Shown one piece after another: positions 24,441 to 37,829 of a stretch of 64,000 bases of DNA. The stretch is from Osmia lignaria lignaria. Its lineage: Eukaryota; Arthropoda; Insecta; Hymenoptera; Megachilidae. Within the stretch, counting starts at the first letter, position 1. Each line of letters opens with the position of its first letter. The position numbers and the translations under genes were made by a program. Location: assembly GCF_051020975.1 (NCBI RefSeq), contig NW_027478158.1, positions 13,082,001-13,146,000 on the forward strand. The letters run 5' to 3'. The notes beneath the pieces are model-generated. The model saw only the letters and a program-made list of their open reading frames with translations. It searched no databases and was not told where the DNA came from.

Positions 24441-27400
24441 GTAGGAAACTTAATTCTCTACAAAAAAGGTCTCTTAACATTTTGCCATAGCTCGCTTCGT
24501 TTCCGAGATATTTGCAGACTTATCTCAAGGGAAGGGGCCTGACGGACATATTTCGAGATATTTCTTCTTCTTGTCGTTCTTCTTCTGCACAGATAAGCTG
24601 GAAGTGGCATTTGCGGCTCGCACTAGTGCAGAGTTATCTCATAGAAAGGGGCCACGGTGTTTCTGTATCTCTATTATGTTGGTGCGGCTTCGGAACTTTT
24701 AAATATCTCCATATATCTCGAGAACGACGCTTCTGATCAAAAAATATCATAGAACATAAATTGTAGGAAACATAATTCTCTACAAAAAAGGTCTCTTAAG
24801 ATTTTGCCATAGCTCGTTTCGTTTCCGAGATATTTGCAGATATATCTCAAGGGAAGGGGCCTGACGGACATATTTCGAGATATTTCTTCTTCTTGTTGTT
24901 CTTCTTCTGCACAGCTAAGCTGGAAGTGGCATTTGCGGCTCGCACTAGTGCAGAGTTATCTCAAAGAAAGGGGCCACGGTGTTTCTGTATCTCTATTATG
25001 TTGGTGCGGCTTCGGAACTTTTAAATATCTCGATATATCTCGAAAACTACGCTTCTGATCAAAAAATATCATAGAACATAAATTGTAGGAAACGTAATTC
25101 TCTACAAAAAAGGTCTCTTAACATTTTGACATAGCTCGCTTCGTTTCCGAGATATTTGCAGATATATCTCAAGGGAAGGGGCCTGACGGACATATTTCGA
25201 AATATTTCTTCTTCTTGTTGTTCTTCTTCTGCACAGCTAAGCTGGAAGTGGCAGTTGCAGCTCGCAATAGTGCAGAGTTATCTCAAAGAAAGGGGCCACG
25301 GTGTTTCTGTATCTCTATTATGTTGGTGCGGCTTCGGAACTTTTAAATATCTTGATATATCTCGAGAACTACGCATCTGATCAAAAAATATCATAGAACA
25401 TAACAAGTCGGAAACTTAATTCTCTACAAAAAACGTCTCTTAACATTTTGCCATAGCTCGCTTCGTTTCCGAGATATTTGCAGATTTATCTCAAGGGAAG
25501 GGGCCTGACGGACATATTTCGAGATATTTCTTCTTCTTGTTGTTCTTCTTCTGCACAGATAAGCTGGAAGTGGCATTTGCGGCTCGCACTAGTGCAGAGT
25601 TATCTCAAAGAAAGGGGCCACGGTGTTTCTGTATCTCTATTATGTTGGTGCGGCTTCGGAACTTTTAAATATCTTGATATATCTCGAGAACTACGCATCT
25701 GATCAAAAAATATCATAGAACATAAAAAGTCGGAAACTTAATTCTCTACAAAAAACGTCTCTTAACATTTTGCCATAGCCCGCTTCGTTTCCGAGATATT
25801 TGCAGATATATCTCAAGGGAAGGGGCCTGACGGACATATTTCGAGATATTTCTTCTTCTTGTTGTTCTTCTTCTGCACAGCTAAGCTGGAAGTGGCATTT
25901 TCAGCTCGCAATAGTGCAGAGTTATCTCAAAGAAAGGGCCCACGGTGTTTCTGTATCTCTATTATGTTGGTGCGGCTTCGAAACTTTTAAATATCTTGAT
26001 ATATCTCGAGAACTACGCATCTGATCAAAAAATATCATAGAACATAAAAAGTAGGAAACTTAATTCTCTACAAAAAAGGTCTCTTAACATTTTGCTATAG
26101 CTCGCTTCGTTTCCGAGATATTTGCAGATTTATCTCAAGGGAAGGGGCCTGACGGACATATTTCGAGATATTTCTTCTTCTTGTTGTTCTTCTTCTGCAC
26201 AGCTAAGCTGGAAGTGGCATTTGCGGCTCGCACTAGTGCAGAGTTATCTCAAAGAAAGGGGCCACGGTGTTTCTGTATCTCTATTATGTTGGTGCGGCTT
26301 CGAAACTTTTAAATATCTTCATATATCTCGAGAACTACGCATCTGATCAAAAAATATCATAGAACATAAAAAGTAGGAAACGTAATTCTCTACAAAAAAG
26401 GTCTCTTAACATTTTGCTATAGCTCGCTTCGTTTCCGAGATATTTGCAGATTTATCTCAAGGGAAGGGGCCTGACGGACATATTTCGAGATATTTCTTCT
26501 TCTTGTTGTTCTTCTTCTGCACAGCTAAGCTGGAAGTGGCATTTGCGGCTCGCACTAGTGCAGAGTTATCTCAAAGAAAGGGGCCACGGTGTTTCTGTAT
26601 CTCTATTATGTTGGTGCGGCTTCGGAACTTTTAAATATCTCGATATATCTCGAAAACTACGCTTCTGATCAAAAAATATCATAGAACATAAATTGTAGGA
26701 AACATAATTCTCTACAAAACACGTCTCTTAACATTTTGCCATAGCTCGCTTCGTTTCCGAGATATTTGCAGATTTATCTCAAGGGAAGGGGCCTGACGGA
26801 CATATTTCGAGATATTTCTTCTTCTTGTTGTTCTTCTTCTGCACAGCTAAACTGGAAGTGGCATTTCCAGCTCGCAATAGTGCAGAGTTATCTCAAAGAA
26901 AGGGGCCACGGTGTTTCTGTATCTCTATTATGTTGGTGCGGCTTCGAAACTTTTAAATATCTTGATATATCTCGAGAACTACGCATCTGATCAAAAAATA
27001 TCATAGAACGTAAAAAGTAGGAAACTTAATTCTCTACAAAAAAGGTCTCTTAACATTTTGCTATAGCTCGCTTCGTTTCCGAGATATTTGCAGATTTATC
27101 TCAAGGGAAGGGGCCTGACGGACATATTTCGAGATATTTCTTCTTCTTGTTGTTCTTCTTCTGCACAGCTAAGCTGGAAGTGGCATTTGCGGCTCGCACT
27201 AGTGCAGAGTTATCTCAAAGAAAGGGGCCACGGTGTTTCTGTATCTCTATTATGTTGGTGCGGCTTCGGAACTTTTAAATATCTCGATATATCTCGAAAA
27301 CTACGCTTCTGATCAAAAAATATCATAGAACATAAATTGTAGGAACCATAATTCTCTACAAAACACGTCTCTTAACATTTTGCCATAGCTCGCTTCGTTT

Positions 27401-27982
27401 CCGAGATATTTGCAGATTTATCTCAAGGGAAGGGGCCTGACGGACATATTTCGAGATATTTCTTCTTCTTGTTGTTCTTCTTCTGCACAGCTAAACTGGA
27501 AGTGGCATTTCCAGCTCGCAATAGTGCAGAGTTATCTCAAAGAAAGGGGCCACGGTGTTTCTGTATCTCTATTATGTTGGTGCGGCTTCGGAACTTTTAA
27601 ATATCTTGATATATCTCGAGAACTACGCATCTGATCAAAAAATATCATAGAACGTAAAAAGTAGGAAACATAATTCTCTACAAATAAGGTCTCTTAACAT
27701 TTTGCCATAGCTCGCTTCGTTTCCGAGATATTTGCAGATTTATCTCAAGGGAAGGGGCCTGACGGACATATTTCGAGATATTTCTTCTTCTTGTTGTTCT
27801 TCTTCTGCACAGCTAAGCTGGAAGTGGCATTGGCGGCTCGCACTAGTGCAGAGTTATCTCAAAGAAAGGGGCCACGGTGTTTCTGTATCTCTATTATGTT
27901 GGTGCGGCTTCGCAACTTTTAAATATCCCGATATATCTCGAAAACTTCGCTTCTGATCAAAAAATATCATAGAACATAAATT

Positions 27983-29270
27983 GTAGGAAACATAATTCTC
28001 TACAAAAAAGGTCTCTTAACATCTTGCCATAGCTCGCTTCGTTTCCGAGATATTTGCAGATATATCTCAAGGGAAGGGGCCTGACGGACATATTTCGAGA
28101 TATTTCTTCTTCTTGCTGTTCTTCTTCTGCACAGCTAAGCTGGAAGTGGCATTTACAGCTCGCGATAGTGCAGAGTTATCTCAAAGAAAGGGGCCACGGT
28201 GTTTCTGTATCTCTATTATGTTGGTGCGGCTTCGGAACTTTTAAATACCTTGATATATCTCGAGAACTACGCATCTGATCAAAAAATATCATAGAACATA
28301 AAAAGTAGGACACTTAATTCTCTACAGAAAAGGTCTCTTAACATTTTGCCATAGCTCGCTTCGTTTCCGAGATATTTGCAGATTTATCTCGAGGGAAGGG
28401 GCCTGACGGACATATTTCGAGATATTTCTTCTTCTTGTTGTTCTTCTTCTGCACAGCTAAGCTGGAAGTGGCTTTTGCGGCTCGCACTAGTGCAGAGTTA
28501 TCTCAAAGAAAGGGGCCACGGTGTTTCTGTATCTGTATTATGTTGGTGCGGCTTCGGAACTTTTAAATATCTCGATATATCTCGAAAACTTCGCTTCTGA
28601 TCAAAAAATATCATAGAACATAAATTGTAGAAAACATAATTCTCTACAAAAAAGGTCTCTTAACATCTTGCCATAGCTCGCTTCGTTTCCGAGATATTTG
28701 CAGATATATCTCAAGGGAAGGGGCCTGACGGACATATTTCGAGATATTTCTTCTTCTTGTTGTTCTTCTTCTGCACAGCTAAGCTGGAAGTGGCATTTAC
28801 AGCTCGCGATAGTGCAGAGTTATCTCAAAGAAAGGGGCCACGGTGTTTCTGTATCTCTATTATGTTGGTGCGGCTTCGGAACTTTTAAATACCTTGATAT
28901 ATCTCGAGAACTACGCATCTGATCAAAAAATATCATAGAACATAAAAAGTAGGACACTTAATTCTCTACAAAAAAGGTCTCTTAACATTTTGCCATAGCT
29001 CGCTTCGTTTCCGAGATATTTGCAGATTTATCTCGAGGGAAGGGGCCTGACGGACATATTTCGAGATATTTCTTCTTCTTGTTGTTCTTCTTCTGCACAG
29101 CTAAGCTGGAAGTGGCTTTTGCGGCTCGCACTAGTGCAGAGTTGTCTCAAAGAAAGGGGCCACGGTGTTTCTGTATCTGTATTATGTTGGTGCGGCTTCG
29201 GAACTTTTAAATATCTCGATATATCTCGAAAACGACGCTTCTGATCAAAAAATATCGTAGAACATAAATT
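27983..29270 (+). repeat. Tandem duplication of a 2-unit block (644-bp period)
   Basis: Units 27983-28626 and 28627-29270 share linked rare variants: ACATCTTGCC, TTTACAGCTCGCGATAG and AAATACCTTG in the first unit; TATCTCGAGGG, GTGGCTTTTGCGG and TATCTGTATT in the second. The second copy then became part of the 966-bp block that follows. Confidence 0.8.
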
Positions 29271-29914
29271 GTAGGAAACATAATTCTCTACAAAAAAGGT
29301 CTCTTAAGATTTTGCCATAGCTCGTTTCGTTTCCGAGATATTTGCAGATATATCTCAAGGGAAGGGGCCTGACGGACATATTTCGAGATATTTCTTCTTC
29401 TTGTTGTTCTTCTTCTGCACAGCTAAGCTGGAAGTGGCATTTGCGGCTCGCACTAGTGCAGAGTTATCTCAAAGAAAGGGGCCACGGTGTTTCTGTATCT
29501 CTATTATGTTGGTGCGGCTTCGGAACTTTTAAATATCTTGATATATCTCGAGAACTACTCATCTGATCAAAAAATATCATAGAACATAAAAAGTCGGAAA
29601 CTTAATTCTCTACAAAAAACGTCTCTTAACATTTTGCCATAGCTCGCTTCGTTTCCGAGATATGTGCAGAATCAGCTCAAAGGAACGGGCCTGATGGACA
29701 TATTTCGAGATATTTCTTCTTCTTGTTGTTCTTCTTCTGCACAGCTAAGCTGGAAGTGGCATTTGCAGCTCGCAATAGTGCAGAGTTATCTCAAAGAAAG
29801 GGGCCACGGTGTTTCTGTATCTCTATTATGTTGGTGCGGCTTCGAAACTTTTAAATATCTTGATATATCTCGAGAACTACGCATCTGATCAAAAAATATC
29901 ATAGAACATAAAAA
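28949..29914 (+). repeat. 3-unit higher-order repeat (966 bp), copy 1
   Basis: The three units carry GTAGGACAC with TATCTCGAGGG; CTTAAGATTTTGCC with CTCGTTTCG; and GATATGTGCAGAATCAGCTC with GGAACGGGCCTGATGG. The same order follows at once at 29915-30880, and I found no difference by eye. The matched stretch extends over 28893-29912 against 29859-30878. Confidence 0.9.
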
Positions 29915-30880
29915 GTAGGACACTTAATTCTCTACAAAAAAGGTCTCTTAACATTTTGCCATAGCTCGCTTCGTTTCCGAGATATTTGCAGATTTATCTC
30001 GAGGGAAGGGGCCTGACGGACATATTTCGAGATATTTCTTCTTCTTGTTGTTCTTCTTCTGCACAGCTAAGCTGGAAGTGGCTTTTGCGGCTCGCACTAG
30101 TGCAGAGTTGTCTCAAAGAAAGGGGCCACGGTGTTTCTGTATCTGTATTATGTTGGTGCGGCTTCGGAACTTTTAAATATCTCGATATATCTCGAAAACG
30201 ACGCTTCTGATCAAAAAATATCGTAGAACATAAATTGTAGGAAACATAATTCTCTACAAAAAAGGTCTCTTAAGATTTTGCCATAGCTCGTTTCGTTTCC
30301 GAGATATTTGCAGATATATCTCAAGGGAAGGGGCCTGACGGACATATTTCGAGATATTTCTTCTTCTTGTTGTTCTTCTTCTGCACAGCTAAGCTGGAAG
30401 TGGCATTTGCGGCTCGCACTAGTGCAGAGTTATCTCAAAGAAAGGGGCCACGGTGTTTCTGTATCTCTATTATGTTGGTGCGGCTTCGGAACTTTTAAAT
30501 ATCTTGATATATCTCGAGAACTACTCATCTGATCAAAAAATATCATAGAACATAAAAAGTCGGAAACTTAATTCTCTACAAAAAACGTCTCTTAACATTT
30601 TGCCATAGCTCGCTTCGTTTCCGAGATATGTGCAGAATCAGCTCAAAGGAACGGGCCTGATGGACATATTTCGAGATATTTCTTCTTCTTGTTGTTCTTC
30701 TTCTGCACAGCTAAGCTGGAAGTGGCATTTGCAGCTCGCAATAGTGCAGAGTTATCTCAAAGAAAGGGGCCACGGTGTTTCTGTATCTCTATTATGTTGG
30801 TGCGGCTTCGAAACTTTTAAATATCTTGATATATCTCGAGAACTACGCATCTGATCAAAAAATATCATAGAACATAAATT
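29915..30880 (+). repeat. 3-unit higher-order repeat (966 bp), copy 2
   Basis: This is adjacent to and apparently identical with copy 1 until the last bases, where it switches to the CATAAATTG end-haplotype at 30879. That marks a very recent tandem duplication or an assembly duplication. Confidence 0.9.
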
Positions 30881-32812
30881 GTAGGAAACATAATTCTCTA
30901 CAAAAAACGTCGCTTAACATTTTGCGATAGCTCGCTTCGTTTCCGAGATATTTGCAGATTTATCTCAAGGGAAGGGGCCTGACGGACATATTTCAAGATA
31001 TTTCTTCTTCTTGTTGTTCTTCTTCTGCACAGCTAAGCTGGAAGTGGCATTTGCAGCTCGCACTAGTGCAGAGTTATCTCAAAGAAAGGGGCCACGGTGT
31101 TTCTGTATCTCTATTATGTTGGTGCGGCTTCGGAACTTTTAAATATCTCGATATATCTCGAGAACTACGCTTCTGATCAAAAAATATCATAGAACATAAA
31201 TTGTCTGAAACATAATTCTCTACAACAAACGTCTCTTAACATTTTGCCATAGCTCGCTTCGTTTCCGAGATATTTGCAGATTAATCTCAAGGGAAGGGGC
31301 CTGACGGACATATTTCGAGATATTTCTTCTTCTTGTTGTTCTTCTTCTGCACAGCTAAGCTGGAAGTGGCATTTGCAGCTCGCAATAGTGCAGAGTTATC
31401 TCAAAGAAAGGGGCCACGGTGTTTCTGTATCTCTATTATGTTGGTGCGGCTTCGGAACTTTTAAATATCTTGATATATCTCGAGAACTACGCATCTGATC
31501 AAAAAATATCATAGAACATAAAAAGTAGGAAACTTAATTCTCTACAAATAAAGTCTCTTAACATTTTGCCATAGCTCGCTTCGTTTCCGAGATATTTGCA
31601 GATTTATCTCAAGGCAAGGGGCCTGACGGACATATTTCGAGATATTTCTTCTTCTTGTTGTTCTTCTTCTGCACAGCTAAGCTGGAAGTGGCATTTGCGG
31701 CTCGCACTATTGCAGAGTTATCTCAAAGAAAGGGGCCACGGTGTTTCTGTATCACTATTATGTTGGTGCGGCTTCGGAGCTTTTAAATATCTCGATATAT
31801 CTCGAAAACTACGCTTCTGATCAAAAAATATCTTAGAACATAAAAAGTAGGAAACTTAATTCTCTACAAAAAAGGTCTCTTAACATTTTGCCATAGCTCG
31901 CTTCGTTTCCGAGATATTTGCAGATTTATCTCGAGGGAAGGGGCCTGACGGACATATTTCGAGATATTTCTTCTTCTTGTTGTTCTTCTTCTGCACAGCT
32001 AAGCTGGAAGTGGCATTTGCAGCTCGCAATAGTGCAGAGTTATCTCAAAGAAAGGGGCCACGGTGTTTCTGTATCTCTATTATGTTGGTGCGGCTTCGGA
32101 ACTTTTAAATATCTTGATATATCTCGAGAACTACGCATCTGATCAAAAAATATCGTAGAACATAAAAAGTAGGAAACTTAATTCTCTACAAATAAAGTCT
32201 CTTAACATTTTGCCATAGCTCGCTTCGTTTCCGAGATATTTGCAGATTTATCACAAGGGAAGGGGCCTGACGGACATATTTCGAGATATTTCTTCTTCTT
32301 GTTGTTCTTCTTCTGCACAGCTAAGCTGGAAGTGGCATTTGCAGCTCGCAATAGTGCAGAGTTATCTCAAAGAAAGGGGCCACGGTGTTTCTGTATCTCT
32401 ATTATGTTGGTGCGGCTTCGGAACTTTTAAATATCTTGATATATCTCGAGAACTACGCATCTGATCAAAAAATATCATAGAACGTAAAAAGTAGGAAACT
32501 TAATTCTCTACAAAAAAGGTCTCTTAACATTTTGCCATAGCTCGCTTCGTTTCCGAGATATTTGCAGATTTATCTCAAGGGAAGGGGACTGACGGACATA
32601 TTTCGAGATATTTCTTCTTCTTGTTGTTCTTCTTCTGCACAGCTAAGCTGGAAGTGGCATTTACAGCGCGCAATAGTGCAGAGTTATCTCAAAGAAAGGG
32701 GCCACGGTGTTTCTGTATCTCCATTATGTTGGTGCGGCTTCGGAACTTTTAATTATCTTGATATATCTCGAGAACTACGCATCTGATCAAAAAATATCAT
32801 AGAACATAAAAA

Positions 32813-34744
32813 GTAGGAAACTTAATTCTCTACAAATAAAGTCTCTTAACATTTTGCCATAGCTCGCTTCGTTTCCGAGATATTTGCAGATTTATCTCAA
32901 GGCAAGGGGCCTGACGGACATATTTCGAGATATTTCTTCTTCTTGTTGTTCTTCTTCTGCACAGCTAAGCTGGAAGTGGCATTTGCAGCTCGCACTAGTG
33001 CAGAGTTATCTCAAAGAAAGGGGCCACGGTGTTTCTGTATCTCTATTATGTTGGTGCGGCTTCAGAACTTTTAAATATCTCGATATATCTCGAAAACCAC
33101 GCTTCTGATCAAAAAATATCATAGAACATAAATTGTAGGAAACATAATTCTCTACAAAAAACGTCTCTTAACATTTTGCCATAGCTCTCTTCGTTTCCGA
33201 GATATTTGCAGATTTATCTCAAGGGAAGGGGCCTGACGAACATATTTCGAGATATTTCTTCTTCTTGTTGTTCTTCTTCTGCACAGCTAAGCTGGAAGTG
33301 GCATTTGCAGCTCGCAATAGTGCAGAGTTATCTCAAAGAAAGGGTCCACGGTGTTTCTGTATCTCTATTATGTTGGTGCGGCTTCGGAACTTTTAAATAT
33401 CTTGATATATCTCGAGAACTACGCATCTGATCAAAAAATATCATAGAAGATAAAAAGTAGGAAACTTAATTCTCTACAAAAAAGGTCTCTTAACATTTTG
33501 CCATAGCCCGCTTCGTTTCCGAGATATTTGCAGATTTATCTCAAGGGAAGGGGCCTAACGGACATATTTCGAGATATTTCTTCTTCTTGTTGTTCTTCCT
33601 CTGCACAGCTAAGCTGGAAGTGGCATTTGCAGCTCGGAATAGTGCAGAGTTATCTCAAAGAAAGGGGCCACGGTGTTTCTGTATCTCTATTATGTTGGTG
33701 CGGCTTCGGAACTTTTAAATATCTTGATATATCTCGAGAACTACGCATCTGATCAAAAAATATCATAGAACATAAAAAGTAGGAAACTTAATTCTCTACA
33801 AAAAAGGTCTCTGAACATTTTGCCATAGCTCGCTTCGTTTCCGAGATATTTGCAGATTTATCTCAAGGGAAGGGGCCTGACGGACATATTTCGAGATATT
33901 TCTTCTTCTTGTTGTTCTTCTTCTGCACAGCTAAGCTGGAAGTGGCATTTGCAGCTCGCAATAATGCAGAGTTATCTCAAAGAATGGGGCCACGGTGTTT
34001 CTGTATCTCTATTATGTTGGTGCGGCTTCGGAACTTTTAAATATCTCGATATATCTCGAAAACCACGCTTCTGATCAAAAAATATCATAGAACATAAATT
34101 GTAGGAAACATAATTCTCTACAAAAAACGTCTCTTAACATTTTGCCATAGCTCTCTTCGTTTCCGAGATATTTGCAGATTTATCTCAAGGGAATGGGCCT
34201 GACGGACATATTTCGAGATATTTCTTCTTCTTGTTGTTCTTCTTCTGCACAGCTAAGCTGGAAGTGGCATTTACAGCTCGCAATAGTGCAGAGTTATCTC
34301 AAAGAGAGGGTCCACGGTGTTTCTGTATCTCTATTATGTTGGTGCGGCTTCGGAACTTTTAAATATCTTGATATATCTCGAGAACTACGCATCTGATCAA
34401 AAAATATCATAGAACATAAAAAGTAGGAAACTTAATTCTCTACAAAAAAGGTCTCTTAACATTTTACCATAGCTCTCTTCGTTTCCGAGATATTTGCAGA
34501 TTTATCTCAAGGGAAGGGGCCTGACGGACATATTTCGAGATATTTCTTCTTCTTGTTGTTCTTCTTCTGCACAGCTAAGCTGGAAGTGGTATTTGCAGCT
34601 CGCAATAGTGCAGAGTTATCTCAAAGAAAGGGGCCACGGTGTTTCTGTATCTCTATTATGTTGGTGCGGCTTCGGAACTTTTAAATATCTTGATATATCT
34701 CGAGAACTCCGCATCTGATCAAAAAATATCATAGAAGATAAAAA
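32813..34744 (+). repeat. Diverged 3-unit duplication (966-bp period)
   Basis: CTCGAAAACCACGCTTCTG (near 33091 and 34057) followed by a unit with AGGGTCCACGG (near 33343 and 34309) recurs 966 bp apart. Other positions differ between copies, for example GGCAAGGGG only in the first. It is older than the 28949-30880 duplication. Confidence 0.7.
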
Positions 34745-35710
34745 GTAGGAAACTTAATTCTCTACAAAAAAGGTCTCTTAACATTTTGCCATAGCTCTCT
34801 TCGTTTCCGAGATATTTGCAGATTTATCTCAAGGGAAGGGGCCTGACGGACATATTTCGAGATATTTCTTCTTCTTGTTGTTCTTCTTCTGCACAGCTAA
34901 GCTGGAAGTGGCATTTGCAGCTCGCAATAGTGCAGAGTTATCTCAAAGAAAGGGGCCACGGTGTTTCTGTATCTCTATTATGTTGGTGCGGCTTCGGAAC
35001 TTTTAAATATCTTGATATATCTCGAGAACTACGCATCTGATCAAAAAATATCATAGAAGATAAAAAGTAGGAAACTTAATTCTCTACAAAAAAGGTCTCT
35101 TAACATTTTGCCATAGCTCGCTTCGTTTCCGAGATATTTGCAGATTTATCTCAAGGGAAGGGGCCTGACGGACATATTTCGAGATATTTCTTCTTCTTGT
35201 TGTTCTTCTTCTGCACAGCTAAGCTGGAAGTGGCATTTGCAGCTCGCAATAATGCAGAGTTATCTCAAAGAAAGGGGCCACGGTGTTTCTGTATCTCTAT
35301 TATGTTGGTGCGGCTTCGGAACTTTTAAATATCTCGATATATCTCGAAAACTACGCTTCTGATCAAAAAATATCATAGAACGTAAATTGTAGGAAACATA
35401 ATTCTCTACGAAAAAGGTCTCTTAACATTTTGCCATAGCTCGCGTCGTTTCCGAGATATTTGCAGATATATCTTAAGGGAAGGGACCTGACGGACATATT
35501 TCGAGATATTTCTTCTTCTTGTTGTTCTTCTTCTGCACAGCTAAGCTGGAAGTGGCATTTACAGCTCGCAATAGTGCAGAGTTATCTCAGAGAAAGGGGC
35601 CACGGTGTTTCTGTATCTCTATTATGTTGGTGCGGCTTCGGAACTTTTAAATATCTCGATATATCTCGAAAACTACGCTTCTGATCAAAAAATATCATAG
35701 AACATAAATT

Positions 35711-36998
35711 GTAGGAAACATAATTCTCTACAAAAAACGTCTCTTAACATTTTGCCATAGCTCGCTTCGTTTCCGAGATATCTGCAGATTCAGCTCAAAG
35801 GAACTGGCCTGACGGACATATTTCGAGATATTTCTTCTTCTTGTTGTTCTCCTTCTGCACAGCTAAGCTGGAAGTGGCATTTGCAGCTCGCAATAGTGCA
35901 GAGTTATCTCAAAGAAAGGGGCCACGGTGTTTCTGTATCTCTATTATGTTGGTGCGGCTTCGGAACTTTTAAATATCTTGATATATCTCGAGAACTACGC
36001 ATCTGATCAAAAAATATCATAGAACATAAAAAGTAGGAAACTTAATTCTCTACAAAAAAGGTCTCTTAACATTTTGCCATAGCTCGCTTCGTTTCCGAGA
36101 TATTTGCAGATTTATCTCAAGGGAAGGGGCCTAACGGACATATTTCGAGATATTTCTTCTTCTTGTTGTTCTTCTTCTGCACAGCTAAGCTGGAAGTGGC
36201 ATTTGCGGCTCGCACTAGTGCAGAGTTATCTCAAAGAATGGGGCCACGGTGTTTCTGTATCTCTATTATGTTGGTGCGGCTTCGGAACTTTTAAATATCT
36301 CGATATATCTCGAAAACTACGCTTCTGATCAAAAAATATCATAGAACATAAATTGTAGGAAACATAATTCTCTACAAAAAACGTCTCTTAACATTTTGCC
36401 ATAGCTCGCTTCGTTTCCGAGATATTTGCAGATTCAGCTCAAAGGAACTGGCCTGACGGACATATTTCGAGATATTTCTTCTTCTTGTTGTTCTTCCTCT
36501 GCACAGCTAAGCTGGAAGTGGCATTTGCAGCTCGCAATAGTGCAGAGTTATCTCAAAGAAAGGGGCCACGGTGTTTCTGTATCTCTATTATGTTGGTGCG
36601 GCTTCGGAACTTTTAAATATCTTGATATATCTCGAGAACTACGCATCTGATCAAAAAATATCGTAGAATATAAAAAGTAGGAAACTTAATTCTCTACAAA
36701 AAAGGTCTCTTAACATTTTGCCATAGCTCGCTTCGTTTCCGAGATATTTGCAGATTTATCTCAAGGGAAGGGGCCTGACGGACATATTTCGAGATATTTC
36801 TTCTTCTTGTTGTTCTTCTTCTGCACAGCTAAGCTGGAAGTGGCATTTGCGGCTCGCACTAGTGCAGAGTTATCTCAAAGAAAGGGGCCACGGTGTTTCT
36901 GTATCTCTATTATGTTGGTGCGGCTTCGGAACTTTTAAATATCTCGATATATCTCGAAAACTACGCTTCTGATCAAAAAATATCATAGAACATAAATT
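35711..36998 (+). repeat. 2-unit duplication (644-bp period) with the GCAGATTCAGCTC variant
   Basis: Units at 35711 and 36355 both read GCAGATTCAGCTCAAAGGAAC then TGGCC instead of the usual GCAGATTTATCTC form, and each is followed by a unit with the CTCGAAAAC end. A related GCAGA(A/T)TCAGCTC form occurs in the units at 29593, 30559 and 49878. The first unit also has ATCTGCAG where others have ATTTGCAG. Confidence 0.75.
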
Positions 36999-37829
36999 GT
37001 AGGAAACATAATTCTCTACAAAAAAGGTCTCTTAACATTTTGCCATAGCTCGCTTCGTTTCCGAGATATTTGCAGATATATCTCAAGGGAAGGGGCCTAA
37101 TGGACATATTTCGAGATATTTCTTCTTCTTGTTGTTCTTCTTCTGCACAGCTAAGCTGGAAGTGGCATTTGCAGCTCGCAATAGTGCAGAGTTATCTCAA
37201 AGAAAGAGGCCACGGTGTTTCTGTACCTCTATTATGTTGGTGCAGCTTCGGAACTTTTAAATATCTTGATATATCTCGAGAACTACGCATCTGATCAAAA
37301 AATATCATAGAAGATAAAAAGTAGGAAACTTAATTCTCTACAAAAAAGGTCTCTTAACATTTTGCCATAGCTCGCTTCGTTTCCGAGATATTTGCAGATC
37401 TATCTCAAGGGAAGGGGCCTGACGGACATATTTCGAGATATTTCTTCTTCTTGTTGTTCTTCTTCTGCACAGCTAAGCTGGAAGTGGCATTTGCAGCTCG
37501 CAATAGTGCAGAGTTATCTCAAAGAAAGAGGCCACGGTGTTTCTGTACCTCTATTATGTTGGTGCAGCTTCGGAACTTTTAAATATCTTGATATATCTCG
37601 AGAACTACGCATCTGATCAGAAAATATCATAGAACATAAAAAGTAGGAAACTTAATTCTCTACAAAAAAGGTATCTTAACATTTTGCCATAGCTCGCTTC
37701 GTTTCCGAGATATTTGCAGATTTATCTCAAGGGAAGGGGCCTGACGGACATATTTCGAGATATTTCTTCTTCTTCTTGTTCTTCTTCTGCACAGCTAAGC
37801 TGGAAGTGGCATTTGCAGGTCGCGATAGT

